Virus record (IMG/VR): IMGVR_UViG_3300032288_004964
Coordinates: 124,001-188,000 of that record
Length of the DNA stretch: 64,000 nt
Source of the DNA: a virus
Strand: one strand, 5' to 3'
In this document: positions 31,377-41,000 of the stretch, one piece after another
Numbering within the stretch: position 1 is the stretch's first letter
Layout: the number at the start of each line of letters is the position of its first letter
Translations under genes and position numbers: made by a program
Notes under the pieces: generated by a model
Told to the model about the DNA's origin: nothing
Seen by the model: the letters and a program-made list of their open reading frames with translations, nothing else
Databases searched by the model: none

Positions 31377-32729
31377 TTATTTAGATAAGTATCTCTTTAA
31401 GTCTGAATTAATATCTTTATTTAAAGCTACTGAATCCACATCTCCCCAATCCGAAAAGTGTGGTTCCATAGAATAGTTAAAACCCATTTCTCCGCAATAC
31501 TCCTTGAATAAGTCTACTAAGTCTCTACCCTTTAAATATTCAGCATCTGTATTTTCAGTCCAATCATTATTAAATTGAATTATATAGAATGTCACCATTT
31601 CTTTATACTCTTTTCTGGTTTGATTGCCTTCGGCATCTTTTGTTGTATAATATTTAGTAACTTCTTTTTCTGTTTTAGTGTATGAAAATTCTTTTTCAAC
31701 TATTTCATCAAATTCATCAAGAATTTCTTTATAGTTTGAATCAACATGAGCATTCATTTCCCAGTCTCCAATAGTTTGTCTTACTTCTTGACAGATTTCA
31801 GAATCCTTACATAATTGCTTTAATGTTGTATAAAATCTTTCCTTTAATAAAAAATCAATAACTTCATCTTCTGATTTATCTTTAACACTTTCATATGCTT
31901 CATCTGAACACTCATCACCAATATGATTAATCATACTTTCTAATCCACCAACTTCTTTAATCATAGATTTTACTAATAAAACTCCATTTTCCTTATTTAA
32001 TGTATATTCAAACATTGATAGTGTATCTGGTTGATAATCATGACCATAGTAATTATCATACATATTCTCTTCACCTTTTATTAAAATATCTTTATAATCT
32101 GATTTTCTTGATAACATAGCATCTGCCATATCTTCTATATCAACATGAATATAAACATTATCACCTTTTACTTCACAACTACTTTCCCATTCATAATAAT
32201 CAACTAAGTCAGCTTGTGTGAATTTAACTAATTCTTTTTGTTTAACAAATAGTGCTATATAACCATCAGCTTCTAACAATTCTGGTTCAGATGAATTCCA
32301 ATTATCTGTAAAGAATAAACCTCCTTTAACTTGTATGCCTTCTATATCTCCAATACCACCATCTGTATCATGTATAGATATATCAGCATTAGCTTTTTCT
32401 TTTATTATACTATAAGCAAATTTGATAGAATCACTAACATCTTCATTAGATACTCTATCACTTTCAGATATTCTAATCCAGTAAGCAGGTCTAATAGAAT
32501 CACCGGCTAAAACTTTTTCAGTAAAGACATCTTTTTCGGTTGATGGTTTATTGTAATGATGTTGAGTTACTTTTTGACAAAAGCCAAATTCAACTTCTAT
32601 AATATATCCTTCATCATCTAAATCTCTTAGATAATCTTGAATCTCATCTTCTGTTATTTTCCAGATAGATTGTTCTTCTATATCTTCTTTAATAGATTCT
32701 TTTATGAAGTCTAAATACTTTTTAATCAT
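31377..32729 (-). CDS. Large acidic protein with capsid-targeting-like N-terminus
   Basis: 450 residues starting MIKKYLDFIKESIKED, a near-perfect copy of the recurring leader. The body is acidic with mixed strands and helices (WKITEDEIQDYLRDLDDEGY; DVYIHVDIEDMADAM is approximate in my reading) and a Trp-containing C-terminal region ending 'EPHFSDWGDVDSVAL'. No family recognised. It may be a head-internal protein. The TATATATA box is four bases before the ATG, immediately after a terminator. Confidence 0.62.
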   Translation of the reverse strand: MIKKYLDFIKESIKEDIEEQSIWKITEDEIQDYLRDLDDEGYIIEVEFGFCQKVTQHHYNKPSTEKDVFTEKVLAGDSIRPAYWIRISESDRVSNEDVSDSIKFAYSIIKEKANADISIHDTDGGIGDIEGIQVKGGLFFTDNWNSSEPELLEADGYIALFVKQKELVKFTQADLVDYYEWESSCEVKGDNVYIHVDIEDMADAMLSRKSDYKDILIKGEENMYDNYYGHDYQPDTLSMFEYTLNKENGVLLVKSMIKEVGGLESMINHIGDECSDEAYESVKDKSEDEVIDFLLKERFYTTLKQLCKDSEICQEVRQTIGDWEMNAHVDSNYKEILDEFDEIVEKEFSYTKTEKEVTKYYTTKDAEGNQTRKEYKEMVTFYIIQFNNDWTENTDAEYLKGRDLVDLFKEYCGEMGFNYSMEPHFSDWGDVDSVALNKDINSDLKRYLSK

Positions 32730-32733
32730 AAAC

Positions 32734-32745
32734 TATATATAAAAA
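32734..32745 (-). promoter_or_regulatory. Phage-type TTTATATATA promoter box, 4 bases from ATG
   Basis: Minus-strand TTTTTATATATA, then GTTT, then the ATG at 32729. It overlaps the T-run of the terminator. Confidence 0.5.
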
Positions 32746-32773
32746 AAGAGAGACTATTTTGTCTCTCTTTTTT
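32741..32773 (-). terminator. Intrinsic terminator
   Basis: AAAAAAAGAGAGAC / GTCTCTCTTTTTT stem with a 6-base loop. It ends the SHOCT-domain gene and abuts the next promoter. Confidence 0.88.
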
Positions 32774-32794
32774 AGCTGTTCACTTTATTTAATT

Positions 32795-33796
32795 TTATAT
32801 TTTAGATAATAATTCTGCTTTTTTTGTTGAGAATTCTTCATCTGTTAGGATACCTGCTGAATGTAAATCGGCTAATTTTTTGATTAGATCGATAACATCA
32901 TCAGATTCTCTTTTTAAGATATCTTTTAACTTAACTCCATTTACTTTTACCTTACCTTGTAAGTTAATTTCCTGTTCTTTAATATCCTTAGTTTCAACTG
33001 GTTTTCTACTTTCAGGTAATATCTGAATAATAGTAGAAGCGATATAATTATTTTCAAAGTCCATATCAATTTCAGTGAATTTCTGCGAAGATGATGAACC
33101 CTTTTCAACTCTACCTGTTTCCATATCTGATAACATGTGAGCTGATATAGGAATTGTATTAAGGTTTGAATTATTTAATACATTACTTAAATTTACCGTA
33201 TTTGATGTATAAGTGCAATTTATATTATCACTGCTTGAATACATAGCTGTATCAGAAGTTGTGAATGTGTTATTTGTACCATACAAATTTCCACCAGTTG
33301 TTATTGTAGTACCAATTATTGGTGATGTTGTTCCATACCAAAGTGGTCTATATGATGGATAATAGGTTGGATAATATACAGGATACCATTTTTCAACAAT
33401 GATTTTATCCATTTTAGTTTTCCAATTATCTAAAGTGATAATATCCTCTTTATAGAAGAACACTTCTAAAAGACCATTGTTTTGAGTCGCATCTAATGAC
33501 TCTTGACTTCCATCTATTTGATATGTAGAAAAGATGAATTTCTTTTTATCATCAATAAAACAATCAAGATAGAATCTTTGACCTGGTTTTAAAACTAGTC
33601 CAGTTTTTGAGATTGATTGGCCGTTTAATTTAATATCAGCGAGAACTGAAACGGTTAGTGGGTTAAACAATTCAATTTCGAATTCTTCTCCGTCATTTAA
33701 GAATGTTTTTCCGTTTTTAATTGATTTTCTGCCTCGATCCTTAGGAGAGACAATCCATGCACTTGGTTTAGTGCTACTTTGAGCAATTTTTGCCAT
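32795..33796 (-). CDS. Virion-type protein with C-terminal SHOCT domain
   Basis: 333 residues. An N-terminal beta domain (residues 25-95: 'FEIELFNPLTVSVLADIKLN', 'GLVLKPGQRFYLDCFID') looks like a phage structural fold. A Tyr/Pro-rich segment (WYPVYYPTYYPSYRPLWYG) and a Thr/Asn-rich linker follow. The last ~30 residues are a SHOCT motif ('LIKKLADLHSAGILTDEEFS' then TKKAELL), an oligomerisation or membrane-linked helix hairpin common at protein C-termini. Function unknown. Confidence 0.68.
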   Translation of the reverse strand: MAKIAQSSTKPSAWIVSPKDRGRKSIKNGKTFLNDGEEFEIELFNPLTVSVLADIKLNGQSISKTGLVLKPGQRFYLDCFIDDKKKFIFSTYQIDGSQESLDATQNNGLLEVFFYKEDIITLDNWKTKMDKIIVEKWYPVYYPTYYPSYRPLWYGTTSPIIGTTITTGGNLYGTNNTFTTSDTAMYSSSDNINCTYTSNTVNLSNVLNNSNLNTIPISAHMLSDMETGRVEKGSSSSQKFTEIDMDFENNYIASTIIQILPESRKPVETKDIKEQEINLQGKVKVNGVKLKDILKRESDDVIDLIKKLADLHSAGILTDEEFSTKKAELLSKI

Positions 33797-33911
33797 AGTT
33801 ATTCATTTTATTTTTGACCTATATCTTTGATTCTTTTCAAAATCTCAGCGATATCCAATTGATACCCGACATAAGTTGTAGCGAACAGCTAATATTATAT
33901 ATTGAAAAAGT

Positions 33912-34457
33912 TTATTCTTGTTGTAAACTTGTTCCACATTTTGGACAAAATTTAAAATTATTATTTTCAGTTCCACAATTATAACAGAACTTAATTTCAA
34001 CCGTTGATAATTTTGTTTCCTTAATAGGAGTAATCAAATTCTTTTTTCTTGTCATAAATATTCCATTTGTTGGAATTGTTATTCTACCATCTCTTTTACC
34101 TGGAATAAATACTTGTGGATTTGATACAACCTGATAATCCCAGTAATCCTTTATCCATCTAGTAAATATTTTTGTTTTTTGATTAATTTGTTCTCTATTT
34201 TCACCATTTATAAAAATAATAGCATTTTGGATATTATTCATTTCAGCATATCCCATACTTAACTCTATTAATGTATTCATAATAGTAAAAACTTCTCTAG
34301 CATCACCATCTTCTTTTGATAATTTTATAAAATCAATTGTCCAAAAGCCGGATCCTGGTGCAGTTTCATGTATTTTTGCCATATACGAAATACCAGAATC
34401 GGTGGTATATTTGTAAATACCATCCCATTCCATTCCTCTATCAATAACATAACTCAT
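33912..34457 (-). CDS. Hypothetical protein with C-terminal zinc ribbon
   Basis: 181 residues. The last ~30 residues are a zinc ribbon (CYNCGTENNNFKFCPKCGTS). The N-terminal ~150 residues are a mixed fold (MEWDGIYKYTTDSGISYMAK; ALSMGYAEMNNIQNAIIFIN is approximate) of no family I recognise. TAATATATA lies five bases before the ATG. The 115-base gap on its 3' side holds nothing recognisable. Confidence 0.58.
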   Translation of the reverse strand: MSYVIDRGMEWDGIYKYTTDSGISYMAKIHETAPGSGFWTIDFIKLSKEDGDAREVFTIMNTLIELSMGYAEMNNIQNAIIFINGENREQINQKTKIFTRWIKDYWDYQVVSNPQVFIPGKRDGRITIPTNGIFMTRKKNLITPIKETKLSTVEIKFCYNCGTENNNFKFCPKCGTSLQQE

Positions 34458-34462
34458 ATATC

Positions 34463-34474
34463 TATATATTATTT
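34463..34474 (-). promoter_or_regulatory. Phage-type TAATATATA promoter box, 5 bases from ATG
   Basis: Minus-strand AAATAATATATA, then GATAT, then the ATG at 34457. Confidence 0.5.
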
Positions 34475-34515
34475 ATTTATTGTTACTAATAATTTTGTTT
34501 TTAGTGAAAATTCCG

Positions 34516-34523
34516 TATATTTG
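34516..34523 (+). promoter_or_regulatory. Host-type promoter (TTTTG-N18-TATATTTG)
   Basis: TTTTG at 34493-34497 and TATATTTG at 34516-34523. It drives the peptidase gene, with a 20-base gap to its GTG. Confidence 0.62.
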
Positions 34524-34543
34524 TATAATTAATCTAAATAAAA

Positions 34544-35728
34544 GTGATAAACAAAGATAACTTCATATTTGAAACATTTTTGAAACTAACATCAAATACA
34601 TATCCATATGGATATGAAGAAGTATTAGCAGAAGAAATGATTAAATCAGGTCTTTTTCCCGAACAAATTCAAAAAGACCAACACGGTAACTATTTTATAA
34701 AAATTGGTGAATCTAGAACTGTATTTACCTCTCATTTAGATACCGCTTGTAAAGACCACACTTCTGTATCTCATGTTTTAAGAGGTAACATGATTGAGAC
34801 AGATGGTAAAACTATTTTAGGTGCTGATGATAAAGCTGGTATGACTATTATGTTATGGATGATGTTACATAATATTCCAGGTCTTTATTACTTTTTTATT
34901 GGTGAAGAAGTTGGTTGTATTGGATCTGGATTAGCTTCTAAATACGGAGATTTCAAAGGTAAATATGATAGAATGATTTCATTTGACCGTAGAGGTTTAG
35001 ATTCTGTAATCACTTATCAATCTTCTTCAAGATGTTGTTCAGATGATTTTGGTAAACAATTAGCAAAACAATTAAATAAATCAGGATTAGGATTAGCTTA
35101 TAAAACAGATGATACTGGTGTTTATACAGACTCTGCTGAGTTTGTTGATATTATTCCAGAGTGTACTAATTTATCAGTTGGTTACTATAAAGAACATACT
35201 ACAGGTGAGAAACAAGATATAGAACATTTAAAGAAATTAGCAAAAGCTTGTTTATTAGTTAATTGGGAAGAATTAGTTACCAAGAGAGATATGACTAAAA
35301 CCGAGTATAAATCTCATAACTATGGATATGGTTCATATGGAAGAAAAACAACACCATCACATAGATGGTCTTATGATAATGATAATGATAATTGGAGGAG
35401 TCGTGACTTTGGGACTAAAAAATCGGCTAGAAGAGATTATGGATATCATGATGATTGGTATGACCAAAGTGAGTCTTTTAAGAAACAAGGTAAGAAATAC
35501 TATGACAATGGAAGTGGACTAATTGATATCACTGAAAATAAAAAGATTGTTAATACAAACTCTAATAAAAGAGGAGATTCTTATGAGTGGATTATGTCTA
35601 AATTTGTTGGTAAACTAACAGAAGATGATTTAGATATTATAAAAGAACAATATTTGGATTTAGATAATAACTCAGATAAATTATTTTATACTTACTTAGT
35701 TCAGTATGTTAGCGAGCAAGATCAATAA
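34544..35728 (+). CDS. M20/M28-type metallopeptidase
   Basis: 394 residues starting with GTG. Co-catalytic metal motifs are present in order: 'FTSHLDTAC' (H-x-D), 'LGADDKAGMT' (bridging Asp), 'FIGEEVGCIGSG' (catalytic Glu pair), 'SFDRRGLDS' and a late His in 'YKEHTTGEKQD'. These fit di-zinc aminopeptidases or tripeptidases. The C-terminal ~140 residues are a Tyr/Gly/Arg-rich linker plus a small helical end not found in the enzyme family. It could cleave host peptides. Its end overlaps the convergent gene by 20 bases. Confidence 0.78.
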   Translation: MINKDNFIFETFLKLTSNTYPYGYEEVLAEEMIKSGLFPEQIQKDQHGNYFIKIGESRTVFTSHLDTACKDHTSVSHVLRGNMIETDGKTILGADDKAGMTIMLWMMLHNIPGLYYFFIGEEVGCIGSGLASKYGDFKGKYDRMISFDRRGLDSVITYQSSSRCCSDDFGKQLAKQLNKSGLGLAYKTDDTGVYTDSAEFVDIIPECTNLSVGYYKEHTTGEKQDIEHLKKLAKACLLVNWEELVTKRDMTKTEYKSHNYGYGSYGRKTTPSHRWSYDNDNDNWRSRDFGTKKSARRDYGYHDDWYDQSESFKKQGKKYYDNGSGLIDITENKKIVNTNSNKRGDSYEWIMSKFVGKLTEDDLDIIKEQYLDLDNNSDKLFYTYLVQYVSEQDQ

Positions 35729-35921
35729 TATCTTTTGTCTTTATTATTTCATCTGGAGCATTCTTAATTTTAGAATTAGGAATGTTGTGTGTAACTTTAT
35801 AGGATTGTTTAGATACTTTCTCAAGTATTTTAACAGGTGTAATCATATCATTATACCAATATTCTATAAGAATGATATCACCTTCATTGTAAAAAGATTT
35901 ATATTCAAGTAAAAACTTCAT
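35709..35921 (-). CDS. Small protein with capsid-targeting-like N-terminus
   Basis: 70 residues beginning MKFLLEYKSFYNEGD, then a small beta-barrel-like stretch (IILIEYWYNDMITPVKILEK; QSYKVTHNI). TATATATT lies four bases before the ATG. It overlaps the end of the peptidase gene on the opposite strand. The leader's Y-N-E|G end fits a prohead-protease site. Function unknown. Confidence 0.58.
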   Translation of the reverse strand: MKFLLEYKSFYNEGDIILIEYWYNDMITPVKILEKVSKQSYKVTHNIPNSKIKNAPDEIIKTKDIIDLAR

Positions 35922-35925
35922 AAAC

Positions 35926-35937
35926 TATATATTAAAT
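35926..35937 (-). promoter_or_regulatory. Phage-type TTTAATATATA promoter box, 4 bases from ATG
   Basis: Minus-strand TTTAATATATA, then GTTT, then the ATG at 35921. The plus-strand gene's ATG at 35936 lies inside the same element. Confidence 0.5.
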
Positions 35938-36865
35938 GTTCAAACGGCTTATTTTTAATTCAGAAATGATTGACTTCCTATCAGTTACTTCAGATAGAAT
36001 ATCTGATATTTTATTACATGGTGGTGGTGATTTAATTTCAGAAGAAGGAAACTTTATTAAAAAAGAAGATGATGATTTTCTATCTTATTTACCAAAATCA
36101 AAGTATAGTAAGGTAGATGAATTTGACCCTTATGATAAAGGTATAGGTAGAGTTAAAATAAGAATAGGTAGATTTATTAGAAAGTTTATTTCAGAAAAGG
36201 CTTTTAGTTCCTTTGCAATCAATGACCAATTGATTGAATCTTTTGTTAATTCTTTTAAGTCATATTTCAACTCTACTACAGACTCTATTAAAATAATAGA
36301 AGGTGATGAAATATTAAAATGGTATTTAGAGGAAAATTACTATACACCAAGTGGTAATAGATTTGGATCTTTATGGAATTCCTGTATGAGATATTATGAT
36401 CGTAATAATTATATGAGAATTTATGCTAAGAATTCTAATATCAAAATGGCTGTATTTTTAGTTGATGATAAAGTAAGATGTAGAGCTTTACTTTGGGATA
36501 ATGCTTTTGATCTTGATGGTAATAAACATAAGATAATGGATAGAATTTATTCTGTTTATGACCATGATGTTATCCTATTTAAAAAATGGGCAAGTGAAAA
36601 TGGATATATTCCAAAATGGGTTCAAAGTGCCAAATCCGAAAAGATTTTTGATGTTGGTGGTGTTGCAACTACAATTGATTTAATTGTTAAGTTAGAAAAT
36701 TCTAATTTTAGATACTATCCTTATTTAGATACATTTAAGTATTATAATGAATATAAAGGAACTTTCTCTAATAGTAGAAAGTGGAGTTATGATTATACAC
36801 TAGTTCAAAGTAATGGTTCTGTTGAACCAGAGCCTGAGCCAGATACAGAGTTTGATGAAAATTAA
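35936..36865 (+). CDS. Conserved-looking phage protein of unknown function
   Basis: 309 residues. 'FGSLWNSCMRYYDRNNYMRI' followed by 'MAVFLVDDKVRCRALLWDN' is a combination I have seen in uncharacterised proteins of large phages. A related-looking stretch (TRHCIKDYMSQWDNY ... YYIYNF) occurs in the ankyrin protein at 7953. The C-terminus is acidic (EPEPEPDTEFDEN). Function unknown. Confidence 0.58.
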   Translation: MFKRLIFNSEMIDFLSVTSDRISDILLHGGGDLISEEGNFIKKEDDDFLSYLPKSKYSKVDEFDPYDKGIGRVKIRIGRFIRKFISEKAFSSFAINDQLIESFVNSFKSYFNSTTDSIKIIEGDEILKWYLEENYYTPSGNRFGSLWNSCMRYYDRNNYMRIYAKNSNIKMAVFLVDDKVRCRALLWDNAFDLDGNKHKIMDRIYSVYDHDVILFKKWASENGYIPKWVQSAKSEKIFDVGGVATTIDLIVKLENSNFRYYPYLDTFKYYNEYKGTFSNSRKWSYDYTLVQSNGSVEPEPEPDTEFDEN

Positions 36866-36867
36866 AT

Positions 36868-36894
36868 AAAAAACCCACTTTTTAAGTGGGTTTT
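36868..36894. terminator. Bidirectional intrinsic terminator
   Basis: AAAACCCACTT / AAGTGGGTTTT stem with T-runs on both strands, between the convergent genes ending at 36865 and 36898. Confidence 0.88.
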
Positions 36895-36897
36895 ATT

Positions 36898-37707
36898 TTA
36901 TAAATTATTTTGATATTTATATTTTTCATATCTATCTACTAGATCTATTAAGAATTTATTTCTTACAATATCTTCTACTTCAAATCTATGACTATAAACT
37001 TCCTTTAATTGTGTCTTATAGTTTTGTTGGCTTTTTGTATCATCGGCTTTATAATCATATTCACCAGTTACAATTGAAATAAAATCTAAGAATTTAGAAT
37101 CTCTTTTTTTAATATCATATTGAGAAATATCACCCATCATTATTGCTTTAGAGTTTTTACCTAAACGGGTAGACCATAACATTAATTGATGCATGGTGCA
37201 GTTTTGAGCTTCATCTAATAACATAATAGCATCATCATAAGTAGTTCCTCTCATATAAGCGATTGGTTCAACAACAATTTCACCTATTGATTTCATAAAT
37301 TCAAATGTTTGTTTTCCAATAATTTTTTGAAATGTAGAAAAGTAAGATTGCATATATGGATCAGTCTTTTCTTCAATTGTTCCTGGTAAAAATCCTAAAT
37401 TCTCACCACTTTCTTGAATCGGTTTTGTTAAGATAATTCTTTCTATTTTTTTATCTGCTAATAAACCAAGTGCTGCATAACAAGCAACAAATGTTTTTGC
37501 TGTACCTGCTGGTCCTTGACAGATTGTTAAAGTGTTATTTCTAACTCCTTTATAAAGTTCAAGTTGTTTAGGAGTTAAAGAAATAATATTTTTAACTTTT
37601 TCCCATTCGGTTTTATTAATTCCTGTTTTTCTAGGAGTTCTACTTCGGTTAAAATCATCAACCATGCTGTCTATTTCCCTTTGGTTTTTTTGTTTTTCTT
37701 TACTCAT
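36898..37707 (-). CDS. phoH: PhoH-like ATPase
   Basis: 269 residues. Walker A 'GPAGTAKT' at residues 65-72 follows the PhoH lead-in 'LTPKQLELYKGVRNNTLTIC'. Walker B is 'AIMLLDEAQN', with 'LTKPIQESGENLGFLPGT' and 'MMGDISQYD' as further PhoH signatures. PhoH proteins are RNA-linked ATPases/helicases frequent in phages. Its role in infection is unsettled. Confidence 0.92.
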   Translation of the reverse strand: MSKEKQKNQREIDSMVDDFNRSRTPRKTGINKTEWEKVKNIISLTPKQLELYKGVRNNTLTICQGPAGTAKTFVACYAALGLLADKKIERIILTKPIQESGENLGFLPGTIEEKTDPYMQSYFSTFQKIIGKQTFEFMKSIGEIVVEPIAYMRGTTYDDAIMLLDEAQNCTMHQLMLWSTRLGKNSKAIMMGDISQYDIKKRDSKFLDFISIVTGEYDYKADDTKSQQNYKTQLKEVYSHRFEVEDIVRNKFLIDLVDRYEKYKYQNNL

Positions 37708-37778
37708 TAGAAAGATTATTTTTTATTATATATTGGTGTTAATCAATTACCTTTTATATGTTGATAAGAAGTATAAAG

Positions 37779-37790
37779 TTTTAATATATA
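37779..37790 (+). promoter_or_regulatory. Phage-type TTTTAATATATA promoter box
   Basis: 23 bases before the GTG at 37814. Likely promoter of the structural block that follows. Confidence 0.5.
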
Positions 37791-37813
37791 AGATAAAATT
37801 TGGCTTTTTATAG

Positions 37814-38029
37814 GTGAAAAGTGAAGATGATTTAATATATGATTTGATTTTTTCAGATAAAGTTGATTATAATATAGATATATCTGATTATTCTTCAGAT
37901 ATCTATAAACATAATGAATTTGTTGATAGAATTAAATCTATTCTGAAAAAATCAAAAGTTAAAATTTTAAAAAGTGCGGTTTTATTGGATAGTAAAACTG
38001 TAGTATGGGAATTAAAAGTAAAAAAATAA
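37814..38029 (+). CDS. Small hypothetical protein
   Basis: 71 residues starting at GTG. Acidic N-terminal half and Lys-rich C-terminal half (IKSILKKSKVKILKSAVLLD). It lies three bases before the 1716-residue structural gene and is probably co-transcribed. No family recognised. Confidence 0.5.
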   Translation: MKSEDDLIYDLIFSDKVDYNIDISDYSSDIYKHNEFVDRIKSILKKSKVKILKSAVLLDSKTVVWELKVKK

Positions 38030-38032
38030 CAT

Positions 38033-41000
38033 ATGTGGAAATTAGACGAATACAATAAGTGGTATAGACAAACAGACTCACTAACTAAAGAAAATTATGA
38101 CTATCTAAAACAAACATTAGATAGTGTTAGATTTTATAGTAAATGCTTAAGCGGTGCTACCTATTATCCAGTTAATGATTTAAATAATATCTATGATATA
38201 TTAGGATATTATGTTCCTAGGAATTGGTATGTAGTTAGTCCTTATGGTACACCTACTATACCTGCTACCTATCCAAGAGCAATTTCAGCCACGACTTCAA
38301 CAGAATATTTTGACAAATACTCCGAAGAATATGGACTAACATTAAAAAATCTATTTACTCCAAAAAGATTAATTGATGATTCTCTTAATAACTTTATATA
38401 TGTTGATGTTTGTAGCACTGAGGAAATTCAAAATATAGCTGATGTAAAGATTGGATTAATTATAGATGGTGTTACTTTAAAAGAAGGTCATAGAGTCTTA
38501 GTTAAAGATCAAAGAACAAATGTTACTTTATCTAATCTTATTGACCCTGATTCTTATTTTTATCCAACTAATTATTATGGAGCTGATAATCAAGCTGTTG
38601 GTTCTGTAGATACAGATTACTATTACTATAATGAGTTTAATGGTATTTATATTTATAAAAATAGTAAGTTGGTTAAAGAAACCGACTTAGATGTTTATGC
38701 TGATTGTGTAAGATATAGTATTTGTGTTAAGTTAGGTAGCACAAATAAAGATAAACAGTTTCATTTAACTAGAATGAGAGATGGTTATTATCCCACAACT
38801 TCAGAAAATTTACCAATTGAGTTTAAGGAAAAACACAATTGGATTATAAGAAATAAAGTTGATTACAATAATGTTCTTGATTTAAATTATTATGATATAC
38901 TAAAACATTCTACACAGACATATTATGATTCTGTAACAGATTTCACATATAGTATACCTGAAAGATTAATCGCAGTTGGAGAATTTGGTGGTATTATTAA
39001 CTATCAAAATGAAATAGAACACATTATAAATAATAAGTATAAAGTTAATATAAGAAGTATTACTGAAGTTAATGGGTATTATTGGACTTGTGGTGATGAA
39101 GGAACATTGTTAAAAGTTTCTAAAATAGACTTTAGTATAGAAAAATCAAATATTAATGTTTTATCATCACTTAGATCTATTTCATTTTTTAATGATTTAA
39201 GAGGTGTTTTAGTAGGTGATTTTAATATTATCTATTATACTGATGATGGTGGTCATAATTGGAATCAGATTAATGTAGATGATTTTTCTGGATATAGTTA
39301 CAATAAAGTTATTTACTATTCAATAAATAAATTTTATGTAGGTGGTGATTCTGGAGTTTTCTTAGAATTTATATTGACTAGCGGTGAATGGACAATAAAT
39401 AAGAAAAGAGTTGCCAAGTATATAGATGATGATGATGAGTATATATTAGTTGAAGATATTAATTCAATTGTTCCTTTTACTAGTAGTAATTGGGGATTAA
39501 CTTATTCTTATGGTACATCAAGTATACCATCTTATAAAGAAGGTTTAATGTTAGTTACTAATAATAATCATTTTATTGTTTATAATCTTAATGGGTTTGT
39601 GGATTATGACTTTCTTTATTTAGATTTTGGACCAACTTATAGTTACGGTGATATTAATTCAGTTACTTGGAAATCAGATACTAATGAGTTTTATTTTGCT
39701 GGTCAAGAAATATATTCTTTTGATATTAATAACTTTCAAACTATTGGAAGTTCAATGTCTAATATAATTTATGGTGCAACCGGAGCTACATTGTCACAAA
39801 ATGTTTATGCTAATTCAATTAGAGATTATAATCAATCTGTTCTATTAGTAGCTGGTAATAATTCTTTATTTGATTATGCTACTTATAGTTATTTAATAGA
39901 TGAGGTTTTAGATTCTACTTTTGGTGTTAGATTAAAATCTAAGTTATTATTTTTAGATTATGATATTGCTTCTAAGTTAAACTTCTTTGATGATCAACAA
40001 AACTATAGACTTCCTGATTCTGTTACTTTTTCAACATATTCAACATTCTCTACATCAACTTATCTTAACCTAAAACCTCTTAGTGGTGAAACTAATTGGT
40101 TAACTTACTGGTCTGATAGATTGAAAACATTTGAATATTATAGTAATTCTCCTTTAAGTGATTCATCTAAGGTAGAAATGTCTTTTACATTTAGTCATAC
40201 AAATAAAAATACATCTGTAACATTTACATCATCTATAGTTACAATAAGTTATAATGATATTTATAATTTAGCACCTCATATTGGAGACACCTCAACTTTT
40301 GGACCTGGTGTTACGGGATCTCCACAATTAAGTAGATATAATGGATATGGACTAACTGCTGTATCCGCACCAACATCATCACATTCTTTATTTCTATATG
40401 ATTATCTAATGATAATTAAATCTAATAGTTTAAATTACGTTGGAGTTGGTGATTTGGTTAGATTTGAGTCTGATGTTGTATCTGATAACTTCATTATTAA
40501 TAAAAAAGTTATAATAGGAACTCATAGTTATTTATATTTATACACTGAATTCAATCAAAATATATTAAATGATATTAAATCAAGTACTCAGTCTATTACT
40601 ATTACAAATTTAAATAAGTATGGTAACCTAAGTGAGTTAGAAACTAGATTTAATTTACATCCAATATCAAATGCTTATGAATTTTCTTACACAACAGCAT
40701 CTGTTACAGGTACATCATCATTGTTAAATCATATACAAATTAGTCCTAAGTTTAATTACTTAACATCATATTATAACTTAGCTTCGGAAGTTAATTTTTC
40801 AGGAATAACATATAGCATGTCTTATGAGGATACTTTCTTGAAATTTGGATATAAGCCAACTTATGATATATCCTCGTATTTAGAAAATATCAATAGTTTA
40901 TTATTTAGTCCATCCAAAGAATTTTTAGCTATGCCTAATTACAACTCTATTCCAGGTGTTGACTATCAATACTATACAGGATTTTCGGGATTAACTGCTG

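Noticed and set aside
33797-33911. Small gene or RNA in the 115-base gap
   Set aside because: No start with a usable frame, no strong hairpin and no promoter box facing into it beyond AT-rich sequence.
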